A DNA stretch of 64,000 nt from Terriglobia bacterium (GTDB lineage Bacteria; Acidobacteriota; Terriglobia; Terriglobales; Acidobacteriaceae), in contig JAIQFP010000010.1 of NCBI GenBank assembly GCA_020073165.1, positions 1 through 64,000 on the forward strand, written 5' to 3'. This document shows, piece by piece, positions 50,852-61,090 of the stretch. The position numbers were made by a program, and so were the translations under genes. Under the pieces are notes generated by a model. The model was not told the origin of the DNA and searched no databases. It saw only the letters and a list, made by a program, of their open reading frames with translations. How positions within the stretch are numbered: the first letter of the stretch is position 1; every line of letters starts with the position of its first letter.

Positions 50852-51502
50852 GTGGAACATCCCTGCCATCGCTGTGGCGCTGCCGTCGATGACGGGGTCG
50901 CGTTCTGCAAGCAATGCAACGCCCCGCAGATCCGGGTTGCAGGGGCGGATGCGGCGGCTCATACTGGCCCGGAAGCCGCACCTTCCCCCTCGGCTTTACT
51001 TGCCGGTACACCCCAGCCCGGCGCGATCCAGTGGTCGCAGGCCTTGCCGGCCACGGCCCTGGGCGGACTGATCGCGGCGGTGGCCATGGCCACTCCCCTC
51101 GGAGTATTTGGACTGGGAATGCTCGCCGCCGGTGCTCTCTCCGTGGTCTTTTATCGCCGCCGCAACCCCGCCGCCAACGTGACTCCCGCCATGGGCGCGC
51201 GCCTGGGAGCGGCCAGCGGAGCACTCGGTTTCGGAATGTTCGCCATCCTCACCTCGATCGAGATGATGGTCTTTCGCTCCGGCGGGGAACTGCGCGCGGC
51301 CTTATTGGATGCGGTGCGGCAGTCCGCAGCCCGCAGCTCCGACCCGCAAGCCCAGCAAATGCTCGAATACCTGAAGACTCCGCAGGGCCTCGCCCTCGTT
51401 ATGGTCCTGGGATTGATCTTCATTTTTGTAGTCTTCCTCATCTTTTCGGGCTTGGGCGGCGCCATCGGTGCGGCGTTGCTGCGCAGGAAAGAGCGGCGGT
51501 AA
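50852..51502 (+). CDS. Zinc-ribbon membrane protein, unknown
   Basis: A 216-aa protein with an N-terminal zinc ribbon (CHRCGAAVDDGVAFCKQC), a Pro/Ala linker and three hydrophobic regions (about residues 68-100, 120-138 and 180-208). This is a common acidobacterial layout. It starts at GTG 50852. It lies between the lipoprotein and pyrR genes, with no clear tie to either. Confidence 0.8.
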   Translation: MEHPCHRCGAAVDDGVAFCKQCNAPQIRVAGADAAAHTGPEAAPSPSALLAGTPQPGAIQWSQALPATALGGLIAAVAMATPLGVFGLGMLAAGALSVVFYRRRNPAANVTPAMGARLGAASGALGFGMFAILTSIEMMVFRSGGELRAALLDAVRQSAARSSDPQAQQMLEYLKTPQGLALVMVLGLIFIFVVFLIFSGLGGAIGAALLRRKERR

Positions 51503-51570
51503 AGGGCCAATTCCGGCCTCTTCTCCCCTCCTTGCCCCGCTATGCTTGGCCCGCGTATGATTCAGCGTTC

Positions 51571-52143
51571 ATGACTGCTAGATTGCAACGCCAGGGGAAC
51601 CAACGCGAGAAGGCGCAGCTGATGTCCGCGTCGGAGATCGAGCGCACACTGGTGCGGCTGGCGCATGAGATCGTGGAGAAAAATGACGGCGCGGCTGACT
51701 TGGGGCTGGTGGGAATTCGCCGCCGCGGCGTACCCCTGGCACAGCGGTTGGGACAGATGATCCAGCGCATGGAAAAGAGCCCGGTGCCCGTGGGCACGCT
51801 GGACATCACTCTGTATCGCGACGATCTCTCCACCCTGGGCCCGAAGCCGCAGGTGCAGAAAACCGAGATCGGCTTCCCCATCACGGGAAAGAACATCATC
51901 CTGGTGGACGATGTGCTGTTTACCGGGAGGACCTCGCGGGCCGCCATGGACGCGCTCTTCAGCCAGGGACGGCCCAGGCAGGTGCAGATCTGCGTGCTCA
52001 TTGACCGTGGCCACCGTGAACTGCCGGTGGAAGCCACGTTTGTGGGCCGGAAGGTGGAGACTACAACGCAGGAGATTGTCGAAGTAAGGTTGCGCGAAGT
52101 GGATGATGCCGAAAAAGTGCTGTTGATGGAAAAGCCAAGCTGA
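51571..52143 (+). CDS. pyrR: PyrR bifunctional pyr operon regulator/uracil phosphoribosyltransferase
   Basis: A 190-aa PyrR. The PRPP-binding loop is IILVDDVLFTGRTSRAAMD, and GIRRRGVPLAQRL near residue 48 is characteristic. PyrR binds the leader of pyr mRNAs when UMP is high. No antiterminator-terminator pair is evident before it. pyrB follows 57 bp downstream on the same strand. Confidence 0.92.
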   Translation: MTARLQRQGNQREKAQLMSASEIERTLVRLAHEIVEKNDGAADLGLVGIRRRGVPLAQRLGQMIQRMEKSPVPVGTLDITLYRDDLSTLGPKPQVQKTEIGFPITGKNIILVDDVLFTGRTSRAAMDALFSQGRPRQVQICVLIDRGHRELPVEATFVGRKVETTTQEIVEVRLREVDDAEKVLLMEKPS

Positions 52144-52200
52144 ACGGAGGTCTGGGATGAGGCTGCGGCGAAGTGAGCCAGGCCATCATCCGGGCAAGCG

Positions 52201-53115
52201 ATGACCAAAGCGGCGCGTGGTTCCCTGCTCGGCATTGAACACATGGAGGCGGCGGAAATCCTGGGCTTGCTCAAGCTGGCCCGGCACATGAACCCGCTGA
52301 AGCCTCGCCCGCTGCTGCGCGGCAAGCGCGTATTGCTGTTGTTCTACGAGCCTTCCACCCGCACCCGCAGTTCCTTTGAAATCGCTGCCAAGTCGATGGG
52401 CGCGATGACCACGCTGGTGCTCTCCAGCGGGTCGAGCATCGAAAAAGGCGAGTCGCTGCTGGATACCGCTTACACTCTGCGGGCGGTAGGGGCGGATGTC
52501 ATCGTGATCCGTCATCCCCATGCCGGCGCGCCTCTGCTGATGGCGAACAACCTGGATATTCCGGTGGTGAATGCCGGAGACGGCATGCACGAGCACCCCT
52601 CGCAGGCGCTGCTCGACGCTTACACCATTTTGCGCCACAAGAAAACGCTCAAGGGATTGCAGGTGGCGATTGTGGGGGATATCTTTCACAGCCGCGTGGC
52701 GCGGTCCGCAGTGCACCTGCTTAGCAAGTTCGGCGCGCGCGTTACCCTGTGCGGTCCCTCGGAATTCTTACCGGAGATGGCGACCAGCCTGGCGCCGGGA
52801 CTGCGGATTTCGCGTCACACCGAAGAGGCCGTGCGAGGCGCCGACGTGATCATGGTGCTACGAGTGCAGAAGGAACGGCTGGCAGGAACCAAGATCAGCC
52901 TGCAGGACTACATCTCCCGCTACCAGATGACCATGGCCCGGCTGAAGCTGGCCAAGCGCGATGCCATGGTGATGCATCCCGGGCCCATTATTCGCGGGCT
53001 GGAACTCACTTGGGAAGTGGCCGACTGCCCGCAGTCAGCGATCGTGGAGGAAGTGCGCAATGGCGTGCCGGTGAGGATGGCGATTTTGGCGAAAGCGTTG
53101 GGGAAGGCGAGGTAG
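52201..53115 (+). CDS. pyrB: Aspartate carbamoyltransferase catalytic subunit
   Basis: A 304-aa enzyme that joins carbamoyl phosphate and aspartate in pyrimidine synthesis. The carbamoyl-phosphate site STRTRSSFEIAAKSMGA and the DGMHEHPSQALLD segment are intact. Its length is that of the catalytic chain, with no regulatory PyrI nearby. pyrC starts 22 bp after its stop. Confidence 0.95.
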   Translation: MTKAARGSLLGIEHMEAAEILGLLKLARHMNPLKPRPLLRGKRVLLLFYEPSTRTRSSFEIAAKSMGAMTTLVLSSGSSIEKGESLLDTAYTLRAVGADVIVIRHPHAGAPLLMANNLDIPVVNAGDGMHEHPSQALLDAYTILRHKKTLKGLQVAIVGDIFHSRVARSAVHLLSKFGARVTLCGPSEFLPEMATSLAPGLRISRHTEEAVRGADVIMVLRVQKERLAGTKISLQDYISRYQMTMARLKLAKRDAMVMHPGPIIRGLELTWEVADCPQSAIVEEVRNGVPVRMAILAKALGKAR

Positions 53116-53137
53116 GCTCGGAACGTCACGCTAACGA

Positions 53138-54448
53138 ATGGCACACGGCAAATCCAAGTCGGATTCTCTCTTAATCAAGGGTGGGCACGTCATCGATCCC
53201 GCCGCTAAGATCGATGCCCCGATGGACGTCCTGTTGCGCGAGGGACGGATCGCGGAGATCGCTCCGCCGAACAAGATCCGAGGCGGGGCGGACGGGAAAC
53301 TCGATGCCCGCGGCTTGATCGTAGCTCCCGGCTTCATTGATCTGCACGTTCACCTGCGCGAGCCCGGCCAGAGCTATAAGGAGACGATTGCCAGCGGTAC
53401 GGCCGCCGCGGCGGCCGGCGGATTCACTTCCGTCTGCTGCATGCCGAACACGCAACCGGTATTGGATTCGCCCGAGTGGGTCACCTGGATTCAGCAACCC
53501 GAGCGGGGCGCGGTGGTCAATGTGTTTCCCATTGCGGCCGCCACCCATGCCAGCAAAGGCGCTGTGCTCACGGATTTCCGCGGTCTGCAGCGAGCGGGCG
53601 CTGTAGCTATCACCGATGATGGCAGGCCCATCCTGAATGATGCCGTGATGCGGGAGACGCTGCGCGTGGCCTCCGAGATCAACCTTCTGGTGATCCAGCA
53701 CGCCGAAGACACGCGCATGACGGAGAACTGCTCAATGAATGATGGCGCGACCTCATTCCGTCTGGGGCTACGCGGTATGAAGACTGCTGCGGAAGCGTCG
53801 ATTGTCGAACGCGATGTCCAACTCGCCCAGCAGTTCACCGGCGCCCGCCTGCACGTGGCGCATCTCTCGACCGCCGACGCCCTGAAAGCGGTGCGCCGCG
53901 GCAAGCGCAGCCGGGCGCGAGTGACCTGCGAAGTGACGCCGCATCACTTCACCCTGACCGATGCGGACGTGGGCGACTACAACACGAATTGCAAAATGAA
54001 CCCGCCGCTGCGTTCGGCTTCCGATCGCGAAGCCCTGCTGGTGGCACTGGCCGACGGCACGGTGGACGCCATCGCCACTGACCACGCGCCCCACGCCATC
54101 CACGAAAAAGTGATGGAATTCGAGCGCGCCATGTTCGGGGTCACCGGACTGGAGACCGCGCTGGGGCTTGCCATCACCCGCCTGCATCGCGAGCAGAAGG
54201 TTCCACTCACCCGCATCGTGGAGCTGTTTACCGCGGGTCCGGCACGCGTCATGACCCTGCGCGGACGGGGCACGCTGGCCCGCGGCAGTTACGCCGATGT
54301 GACCATCTTCGATCCCAAGAAACGCTGGACCTTCGAGGCGGCGAAATCGCGATCCAAGTCGCACAACACGCCGTTTGATGGATGGCAGCTTACCGGGAAA
54401 GTTGTAGCGACGGTGGTGGGCGCCAACATCGTCTATCGTGCGGATTGA
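53138..54448 (+). CDS. pyrC: Dihydroorotase
   Basis: A 436-aa type I dihydroorotase. Metal ligands are in DLHVHLREPG, with His further on in HAEDTRM and HLSTADAL, and the catalytic Asp is in ATDHAPHA. It cyclises carbamoyl aspartate to dihydroorotate. As in many bacteria it may need PyrB for stability. It ends the pyrR-pyrB-pyrC cluster; pyrE and pyrD are not in the window. Confidence 0.95.
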   Translation: MAHGKSKSDSLLIKGGHVIDPAAKIDAPMDVLLREGRIAEIAPPNKIRGGADGKLDARGLIVAPGFIDLHVHLREPGQSYKETIASGTAAAAAGGFTSVCCMPNTQPVLDSPEWVTWIQQPERGAVVNVFPIAAATHASKGAVLTDFRGLQRAGAVAITDDGRPILNDAVMRETLRVASEINLLVIQHAEDTRMTENCSMNDGATSFRLGLRGMKTAAEASIVERDVQLAQQFTGARLHVAHLSTADALKAVRRGKRSRARVTCEVTPHHFTLTDADVGDYNTNCKMNPPLRSASDREALLVALADGTVDAIATDHAPHAIHEKVMEFERAMFGVTGLETALGLAITRLHREQKVPLTRIVELFTAGPARVMTLRGRGTLARGSYADVTIFDPKKRWTFEAAKSRSKSHNTPFDGWQLTGKVVATVVGANIVYRAD

Positions 54449-54480
54449 TTGTCCATTGTCGATTCTTGAATGAAGCCCCA

Positions 54481-54939
54481 TCAATGAGGCGCGGGACGCA
54501 CGACCGTTCGGTAATCGAGTTTACCTTGGATTTCAAATTCTCCTAGGTATGTGCATAGACCGCTGAAATCGCCGTCAGGTTCAATGTCGACTGCATACAT
54601 TCGGCCATTTGCGTTCTCATAGCTCGCTTTCCGAGACTTTAGGCCCCCGAGAATCTCCCCCTTCTGCACCTCGGTGGTCTCCTTGAAGAAGAAGATGTGG
54701 ATCGTCCGGTGACCACTCCGGCGGACAATGTCGACGATCGTAGGCCACTCATTCTCGTTTTCCGAGACCGCCTTCACTATGTCACCCCAGTTGATATCAC
54801 ACGTGTGCCAAGGAGTGTTGCGGATTTCGTACAAGTCATCGCCAAGTGGCTTGGCCCACACGCGTTCGGTTCCCATAGCTTCGAACGTATCGTCATTCAC
54901 CTGGAAAAGGACCTTCACGAGCTCGTCGGTTTCGGGCAT
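54481..54939 (-). CDS. DUF4265 domain protein
   Basis: A 152-aa cytosolic protein with the DUF4265 pattern: VKVLFQVNDDTFEAMGTERVWA, then YEIRNTPWHTCDINWGD and RRSGHRTIHIFFF. ATG 54939 is the first good start. It lies convergent with pyrC and just downstream of kbl, possibly in one transcript with it. The function is unknown. Confidence 0.7.
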   Translation of the reverse strand: MPETDELVKVLFQVNDDTFEAMGTERVWAKPLGDDLYEIRNTPWHTCDINWGDIVKAVSENENEWPTIVDIVRRSGHRTIHIFFFKETTEVQKGEILGGLKSRKASYENANGRMYAVDIEPDGDFSGLCTYLGEFEIQGKLDYRTVVRPAPH

Positions 54940-54965
54940 TTCAATCAACAATCGCAAATCAACAA

Positions 54966-56180
54966 CTAGGAAAGAATCCCCATCCTCTTCCCCACTCTCT
55001 TCAGCACCTCCAGCGCCTGCTGCAGTTCCTCCTTCGTGTGCGTCGCGGTCATGATCGTCCGGATACGCGCCTTGCCCTCCGGCACCGTGGGAAATGCAAT
55101 CCCTGTGCCTAACACGCCTTCTTTGAACAACTCCCGCGAGAAGTCCATAGTGAGCTTGCCGTCGCCGATGATGATGGGCGTGATCGGCGTCTCGCTGGCG
55201 GGAGTGGTGCGGCCACCGATGTCGAACCCGAGCAATCCCAGCTCTTTTTTCCAGAAGCGGGTGTTCTCCCACAACTTCTCGATGCGCTCGGGTTCCTGCT
55301 CCAGTACGTCGAAAGCTGCGATACATGTGGCCGCCACCGATGGCGGATGCGACGTCGAGAACAGGAACGGCCGGGCGCGGTGATACAGGAAGTCGATCAG
55401 GTCGCGAGTTCCGCAGACGTATCCGCCGAGTGCACCGATGGCCTTTGACAGCGTTCCCACCTGGATATCCACGCGCCCGTGCACCTTGAAATGATCGACC
55501 GTGCCGCGCCCGTTGCGGCCCAGCACACCTGAGGCGTGAGCGTCGTCCACCATCATGATGGCGCCGTACTTCTCAGCCAAATCGCACAGCGCGGGCAGCG
55601 GGCCGACGTCGCCATCCATGGAGAACACGCCGTCGGTGATGAGCAGCTTGCGTCCGGGATGGTCCTTCACGCTGGCCAGTTGCTCCTCGGCGTGCGCCAT
55701 GTCTTTGTGGTTGAAGACCAAAATCTTGGCTCGCGACAAGCGGGCGCCGTCGATGATGGAGGCGTGGTTCAGTTGATCGGAGATAATGAAATCTTCTTTG
55801 CCCAGTACAGCGGATACCGTCCCCGCATTGGCCGCAAATCCCGACTGGAAGACCACGCATGCTTCCACGTTCTTGAAGCGGGCAATCTTTTCCTCCAGCT
55901 CCATGTGAATCTTCATGGTGCCGGCGATGGTGCGCACCGCGCCCGACCCCACACCATACTTGCGGGTAGCCTCGAGCGCCGCCCCGCGCAGCTTGGGATG
56001 CGTGGTCAGGCCGAGGTAATTGTTCGAGGCCAGGTTGATGACCTTCTTGCCGTCGAAGGTGCAGACCGGCGCCTGTTCGTCATCGAGTACCCGCAACCGG
56101 AAATGTGTCCCTTTGGTTTTCAGATCATCGAGTTGCTCGGTGAGATAGGAGAGAGGATTGGTGCGGGTCAGCGTAGCCAT
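54966..56180 (-). CDS. kbl: Glycine C-acetyltransferase (2-amino-3-ketobutyrate CoA ligase)
   Basis: A 404-aa PLP enzyme of the alpha-oxoamine synthase family. The PLP lysine is in VGTLSKAIGALGGYVCG, with NNYLGLTTHPKL near the N-terminus and DDAHASGVLGRNGRG at the cofactor pocket. Kbl splits 2-amino-3-oxobutyrate to glycine and acetyl-CoA. No threonine dehydrogenase (tdh) is adjacent, so the source of the substrate is not visible. A class A half-repeat (56203-56235) lies just upstream. Confidence 0.88.
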   Translation of the reverse strand: MATLTRTNPLSYLTEQLDDLKTKGTHFRLRVLDDEQAPVCTFDGKKVINLASNNYLGLTTHPKLRGAALEATRKYGVGSGAVRTIAGTMKIHMELEEKIARFKNVEACVVFQSGFAANAGTVSAVLGKEDFIISDQLNHASIIDGARLSRAKILVFNHKDMAHAEEQLASVKDHPGRKLLITDGVFSMDGDVGPLPALCDLAEKYGAIMMVDDAHASGVLGRNGRGTVDHFKVHGRVDIQVGTLSKAIGALGGYVCGTRDLIDFLYHRARPFLFSTSHPPSVAATCIAAFDVLEQEPERIEKLWENTRFWKKELGLLGFDIGGRTTPASETPITPIIIGDGKLTMDFSRELFKEGVLGTGIAFPTVPEGKARIRTIMTATHTKEELQQALEVLKRVGKRMGILS

Positions 56181-56202
56181 AGCGCAGATAGTGTAATACC
56201 AC

Positions 56203-56235
56203 AGGTTTCAAGGCTTCAAAGTTTCAAGGTTTCCA
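56203..56235. repeat. Tandem-unit repeat upstream of kbl (class A half, GTTTCAA type)
   Basis: Units GGTTTCAAG, GCTTCAAA, GTTTCAAG, GTTTCCAG, with no complementary arm nearby. These are the same units as the element between iscS and iscU. Confidence 0.6.
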
Positions 56236-56257
56236 GTGGAGTGTGAAAACAGAGGGC

Positions 56258-56836
56258 CTACAGTACCTCGTAGTACCGTTCTCCGGCACAGGCCCGGCAG
56301 AGGATTTTGCCGTCCCGGGGAACTTCGCGGCGGAAGTTGATGCCTTCGCCGCAGGCTTCACAAACGATGCGCTCTCCTCTGAATCCTGGGAATTCCTCCG
56401 CAGGTAGCTCGACCTTCACCCACTGGGTCATAAACAGGTCGTCATCCGACATTTCGCGATAGGCAAGCATCTGCTGCTGATTCTTTTCCAATTCCGGATG
56501 CATCTGGCGGGCGAGCGCCTTGGAACTTTCCCGGGCGGCAATGCGAATGGCCTTGCCGTTGGTGAGATCGACAAATGTGGCAGCAACCTTGCCCCAGTCC
56601 CGGAATTTCAGGGCTCGCTTGCCCAATCGGCAGCCGGTGACCAGCGCGACCGCATCGGTGGCGCAGCGGTCGATCTCGACGAACGTGACCAGGCGCTTGC
56701 GGTCTTTGCCACGGGGATCGTCGATGCCCAGCTTGGCCAGGCCCAGCATCGCTAGGCGCACACCCAGGACCTGCCCGGCGCAAAGATGGCCATGGGCTTG
56801 CTCGGCATCGCCCAGATATTCGTCGAGTGATTTCAC
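56258..56836 (-). CDS. FmdE-like protein with C-terminal zinc finger
   Basis: A 192-aa protein. The N-terminal FmdE fold carries HGHLCAGQVLGVRLAMLGL and FVEIDRCATDAVALVTGCRLGKR, and the C-terminal Cys4 zinc finger reads CEACGEGI and CRACAGE. FmdE is named for a formylmethanofuran-dehydrogenase subunit, but it is widespread in bacteria without that enzyme. It starts at GTG 56836. It probably acts on a one-carbon or metal cofactor; this is uncertain. Confidence 0.8.
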   Translation of the reverse strand: MKSLDEYLGDAEQAHGHLCAGQVLGVRLAMLGLAKLGIDDPRGKDRKRLVTFVEIDRCATDAVALVTGCRLGKRALKFRDWGKVAATFVDLTNGKAIRIAARESSKALARQMHPELEKNQQQMLAYREMSDDDLFMTQWVKVELPAEEFPGFRGERIVCEACGEGINFRREVPRDGKILCRACAGERYYEVL

Positions 56837-56898
56837 GCTCTACAAGATACCGCGAATCGGCGTACCTCGGCCTGCGAACCGTGGCGAGGGCAAGCCGC

Positions 56899-58176
56899 CT
56901 AAGGCACGATCTGGTAGACAGTCCCGCGGCTCGAAGATCCTCCGGAAGCCGTCACACCAAATAGCTCGCCGTGCTTGCCGGGGGTCAGGCCTCCACTCGG
57001 TCCGGCCCCATCGCTCCCCCCGCGGAACGCGTGCAGCGTGGTGAGCGTCCAGTCGCCCTGTCCCTGAGGAGGAGTGAGGCGAAACGCGGTGCCGGCATGA
57101 CCTTGACCGCCACCTTGGGTAACGCCATAGAGATTGCCGGACTGGTCGGCAACCAGGCCGGCCAGGGGAAAGATGCCGTCCCCGCGCGCGAAGGTGTGGA
57201 GTGTGGTTTCCGTCCACGCGCCACCCTGGGTGCCGGGCGGTGTCACACTGAAGACGGTGCCAGAGTTGAGTGAGCCGCCCAGGTTAGCCGCGCCGTACAG
57301 TGTGCCGTTTCTGCCTGCGAGCAAGGCGCCGGCACTGAGTTGGTCCCCGTCCCGCTGGCCGTTGAACCCATAAAGGACCTTCTCCGTCCAGCCGCCGCCT
57401 CCGGCTGGAGGCTTCAACTTGAACACCACTCCGCCGCCGGGCACGCCGCCAATGAACGTCGACCCGTAGAGTGCGCCATGGGGGTCGAGCAGGAGCGCAG
57501 ATTGCGGATCTCCTCCATCCTGGTCAAAGTGGAAAGTGTGAAGCACCGTCTCGGTCCACAGGTCGCCCTGGGTTGGCGGCGTCAGCTGAAAGACGATGCC
57601 CGCGCCGGAGGATCCGCCGAAGAACGTGGTGCCGTAAAGATTTCCGGCTTGATCAAACACCAGCTCGGCGCGCGGATATTCGCCGTCGTTTCCACCCTGG
57701 AAGCGATAAATGATCGTCTCAGTCCAGGCTCCTCCCTGGGTGGTTGGAGGGCTGAGCTCAAAGACAGTGCCATCGAAAGATGCGTCGCCTCCCACCAGGG
57801 TTGGGCCATAGAGATTTCCCGCCTGGTCGAAGATCATTCCGGCGCTAGGTCCGGCGCCATCGGTGCCTCCGGTGAAGCGGTAAAGCACGGTCTCGGTCCA
57901 GGAACCGCCCGGTTGCTGCGGCGGCGACAACTGGAAGATCGTGCCGCAACCTCCGGCACAGTTTGTCACACCGCCGGCGGACGTCACGCCATAAAGATTG
58001 CCGGCTGCATCCGCAATGAGTTTCCCAATCGGACCTGCCCCGTCGGCGCCGCCCTGAAAGCTGTAGAGCACTTTCTCCGCTGGGCTCGCGGCAAAAGCAC
58101 TTGCAGCCAAAACCACTAGTGTGATGACAATCTCCAGCGGTAGGAAAGGGGGTCGAGCGGATTCTTGATGTTTCAC
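56899..58176 (-). CDS. Secreted GloVer-repeat (choice-of-anchor) protein
   Basis: A 425-aa exported protein. GTG 58176 is preceded by GGAGGT and opens with a signal segment (IVITLVVLAASAFAASPA). Eight or nine repeats of about 45-50 residues follow, each with L-Y-x-F-x-G-G-x-D-G, D-x-x-G-N-L-Y-G and GTVFxLxPP. These are TIGR03803 'GloVer' repeats, which are predicted to form a beta-propeller. Function unknown. Frequent in Acidobacteria. Confidence 0.88.
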   Translation of the reverse strand: MKHQESARPPFLPLEIVITLVVLAASAFAASPAEKVLYSFQGGADGAGPIGKLIADAAGNLYGVTSAGGVTNCAGGCGTIFQLSPPQQPGGSWTETVLYRFTGGTDGAGPSAGMIFDQAGNLYGPTLVGGDASFDGTVFELSPPTTQGGAWTETIIYRFQGGNDGEYPRAELVFDQAGNLYGTTFFGGSSGAGIVFQLTPPTQGDLWTETVLHTFHFDQDGGDPQSALLLDPHGALYGSTFIGGVPGGGVVFKLKPPAGGGGWTEKVLYGFNGQRDGDQLSAGALLAGRNGTLYGAANLGGSLNSGTVFSVTPPGTQGGAWTETTLHTFARGDGIFPLAGLVADQSGNLYGVTQGGGQGHAGTAFRLTPPQGQGDWTLTTLHAFRGGSDGAGPSGGLTPGKHGELFGVTASGGSSSRGTVYQIVP

Positions 58177-58313
58177 GCAGCACCTCCGGCAAAAGTTGAG
58201 GCTTGCGACGTTAGCGGACAGGGGCCGAGGGCCGGTCGGCAAAAGCAGGAGGTAGCTTACACCGCTTTTGTGTCTATTGTCTGCCCGGCAGAGGGCCTAA
58301 GAATCCTGGGTAG

Positions 58314-59798
<1,485 letters not shown>

Positions 59799-59857
59799 AG
59801 GAAAATCCCGCAGCTTGAGACAGAATCCTCAATTCTAGGGGGCAGAAAGAAAACGGG

Positions 59858-60448
59858 TCAAATCCGGTCACCGGTTGGTGCCGCGGGGGGCTGGTTCAGG
59901 GCGCGCAGCCGATGACCAACCAGAAGAACGTAGTGCAGAGCTGAGATAATGGTGAAGGCGAAAGTCGCACGCAGGAACGTGAGACGCGAGATCCAAACCC
60001 AGCGGGAGTGATTTACCTCTAACAGAATGACAAAGAACACCGCTGCGACCTGGGCGAAGGTGTTGGCTTTGCCGAAGATGCTGGGCCGGAAATCGCGCAG
60101 GCCGGCGATGGCGTACAGCACCGCGCTGGCGAACAGGATCGTAATGTCGCGGCTGAAGACCAGCACGGTGAATTTCCAGGGGATTTTGTGCAGGATGGAC
60201 AGCACCAGGAACATGGTGCTGAGCAGGAGTTTGTCGGCGATCGGGTCGAGGTACTGTCCCAGCAGGGTTTGCTGCTTGAGGGTGCGCGCCAGCAAGCCGT
60301 CCAGCCCGTCGCTCAGTCCAGCCAGCACAAACAAAGTCAGCGCCCAGGAGTAGTGGCGGTTTACCAGGTGGATGACGATGAAGGGCAGGAACATCATGCG
60401 CAGCAGCGTGAGCTGGTTGGGAGCGGTGAGCAGTTGCGAGAGCTTCAC
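59858..60448 (-). CDS. pgsA: CDP-diacylglycerol-glycerol-3-phosphate 3-phosphatidyltransferase
   Basis: A 196-aa CDP-alcohol phosphatidyltransferase with four to six membrane helices. The catalytic motif D-x2-D-G-x2-A-R...G-x3-D-x3-D is complete in SDGLDGLLARTLKQQTLLG and YLDPIADK. Length and motif fit PgsA, which makes phosphatidylglycerol phosphate; PgsA cannot be told from related synthases by motif alone. The GTG start overlaps the stop of the upstream gene (GTGA). Confidence 0.88.
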   Translation of the reverse strand: MKLSQLLTAPNQLTLLRMMFLPFIVIHLVNRHYSWALTLFVLAGLSDGLDGLLARTLKQQTLLGQYLDPIADKLLLSTMFLVLSILHKIPWKFTVLVFSRDITILFASAVLYAIAGLRDFRPSIFGKANTFAQVAAVFFVILLEVNHSRWVWISRLTFLRATFAFTIISALHYVLLVGHRLRALNQPPAAPTGDRI

Positions 60449-60858
60449 GCCCGTTCCTCGGAACGCGCGGCGCGGGAGCGGGTGAGGACGCCGGCGGCGT
60501 CGAGGCCCGTCTTGGCGGTGAAACGTTGCGCCAATGAAGGGATGCTGCCATCGGGCAGGTCGAGTTCCATGCGCTCCACGCGGTGCATGGGAAAGAAGAC
60601 TACGCCCGGGGAAAAGGTCTCGCCTTCCTTCACCAGCGAAACCAGGTCCTCAAAGGAGGCCAACTCGATGCCGCACAGGCTGAGGCCTTCGGGGGTCAGC
60701 GAAAGAAGAGCGCCCCAGAGCTTTTCCCGCGGACTGCCCAGCGTGATCACGACCAGGGTACCGGGCCGAAAGGGGTCGCCAGCGCTGGCGGCACCCGTGC
60801 CGGGTTGGTCAGCATTGCGCACGCATTCGATTGTCGCCGCTAAATGGTTAGTTTGCAA
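60445..60858 (-). CDS. Hypothetical protein coupled to pgsA
   Basis: A 137-aa protein with a possible beta-rich centre (RPGTLVVITLGSPREKLWGALLSL...FFPMHRVERMELD) that recalls an Sm-like or PilZ-like small barrel. I do not recognise a family. Start TTG 60858 or GTG 60822. It overlaps pgsA by four bases, so the two are translationally coupled and may share a lipid or membrane function. Confidence 0.6.
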   Translation of the reverse strand: MQTNHLAATIECVRNADQPGTGAASAGDPFRPGTLVVITLGSPREKLWGALLSLTPEGLSLCGIELASFEDLVSLVKEGETFSPGVVFFPMHRVERMELDLPDGSIPSLAQRFTAKTGLDAAGVLTRSRAARSEERA

Positions 60859-61090
60859 CTGGCTACAGACCGTCCAGCAAGGGCAGCCTGGTTCTGTTAT
60901 ACTCTTCGGGACGCTATTGCCACGGTTTGCTCGTCACGCGGTGGTCCCTCGTTGGATCAGATTCATCTCCGCCTTTCCTGCCCGCCGTTTCGTTCAGCGT
61001 TAAATCTGAAATCAATGTGAGCGGCGTGAAAGTTCTGCACGTGTATCTGAGTGTGTGACGACCAGCCCCTCCAGAAAGAACAATTCGAAA

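Noticed and set aside
60912-61090. Long leader before the DEAD-box helicase, considered as a cold-shock thermosensor
   Set aside because: No clear alternative stems or cold-box sequence seen by eye; evidence is too weak.
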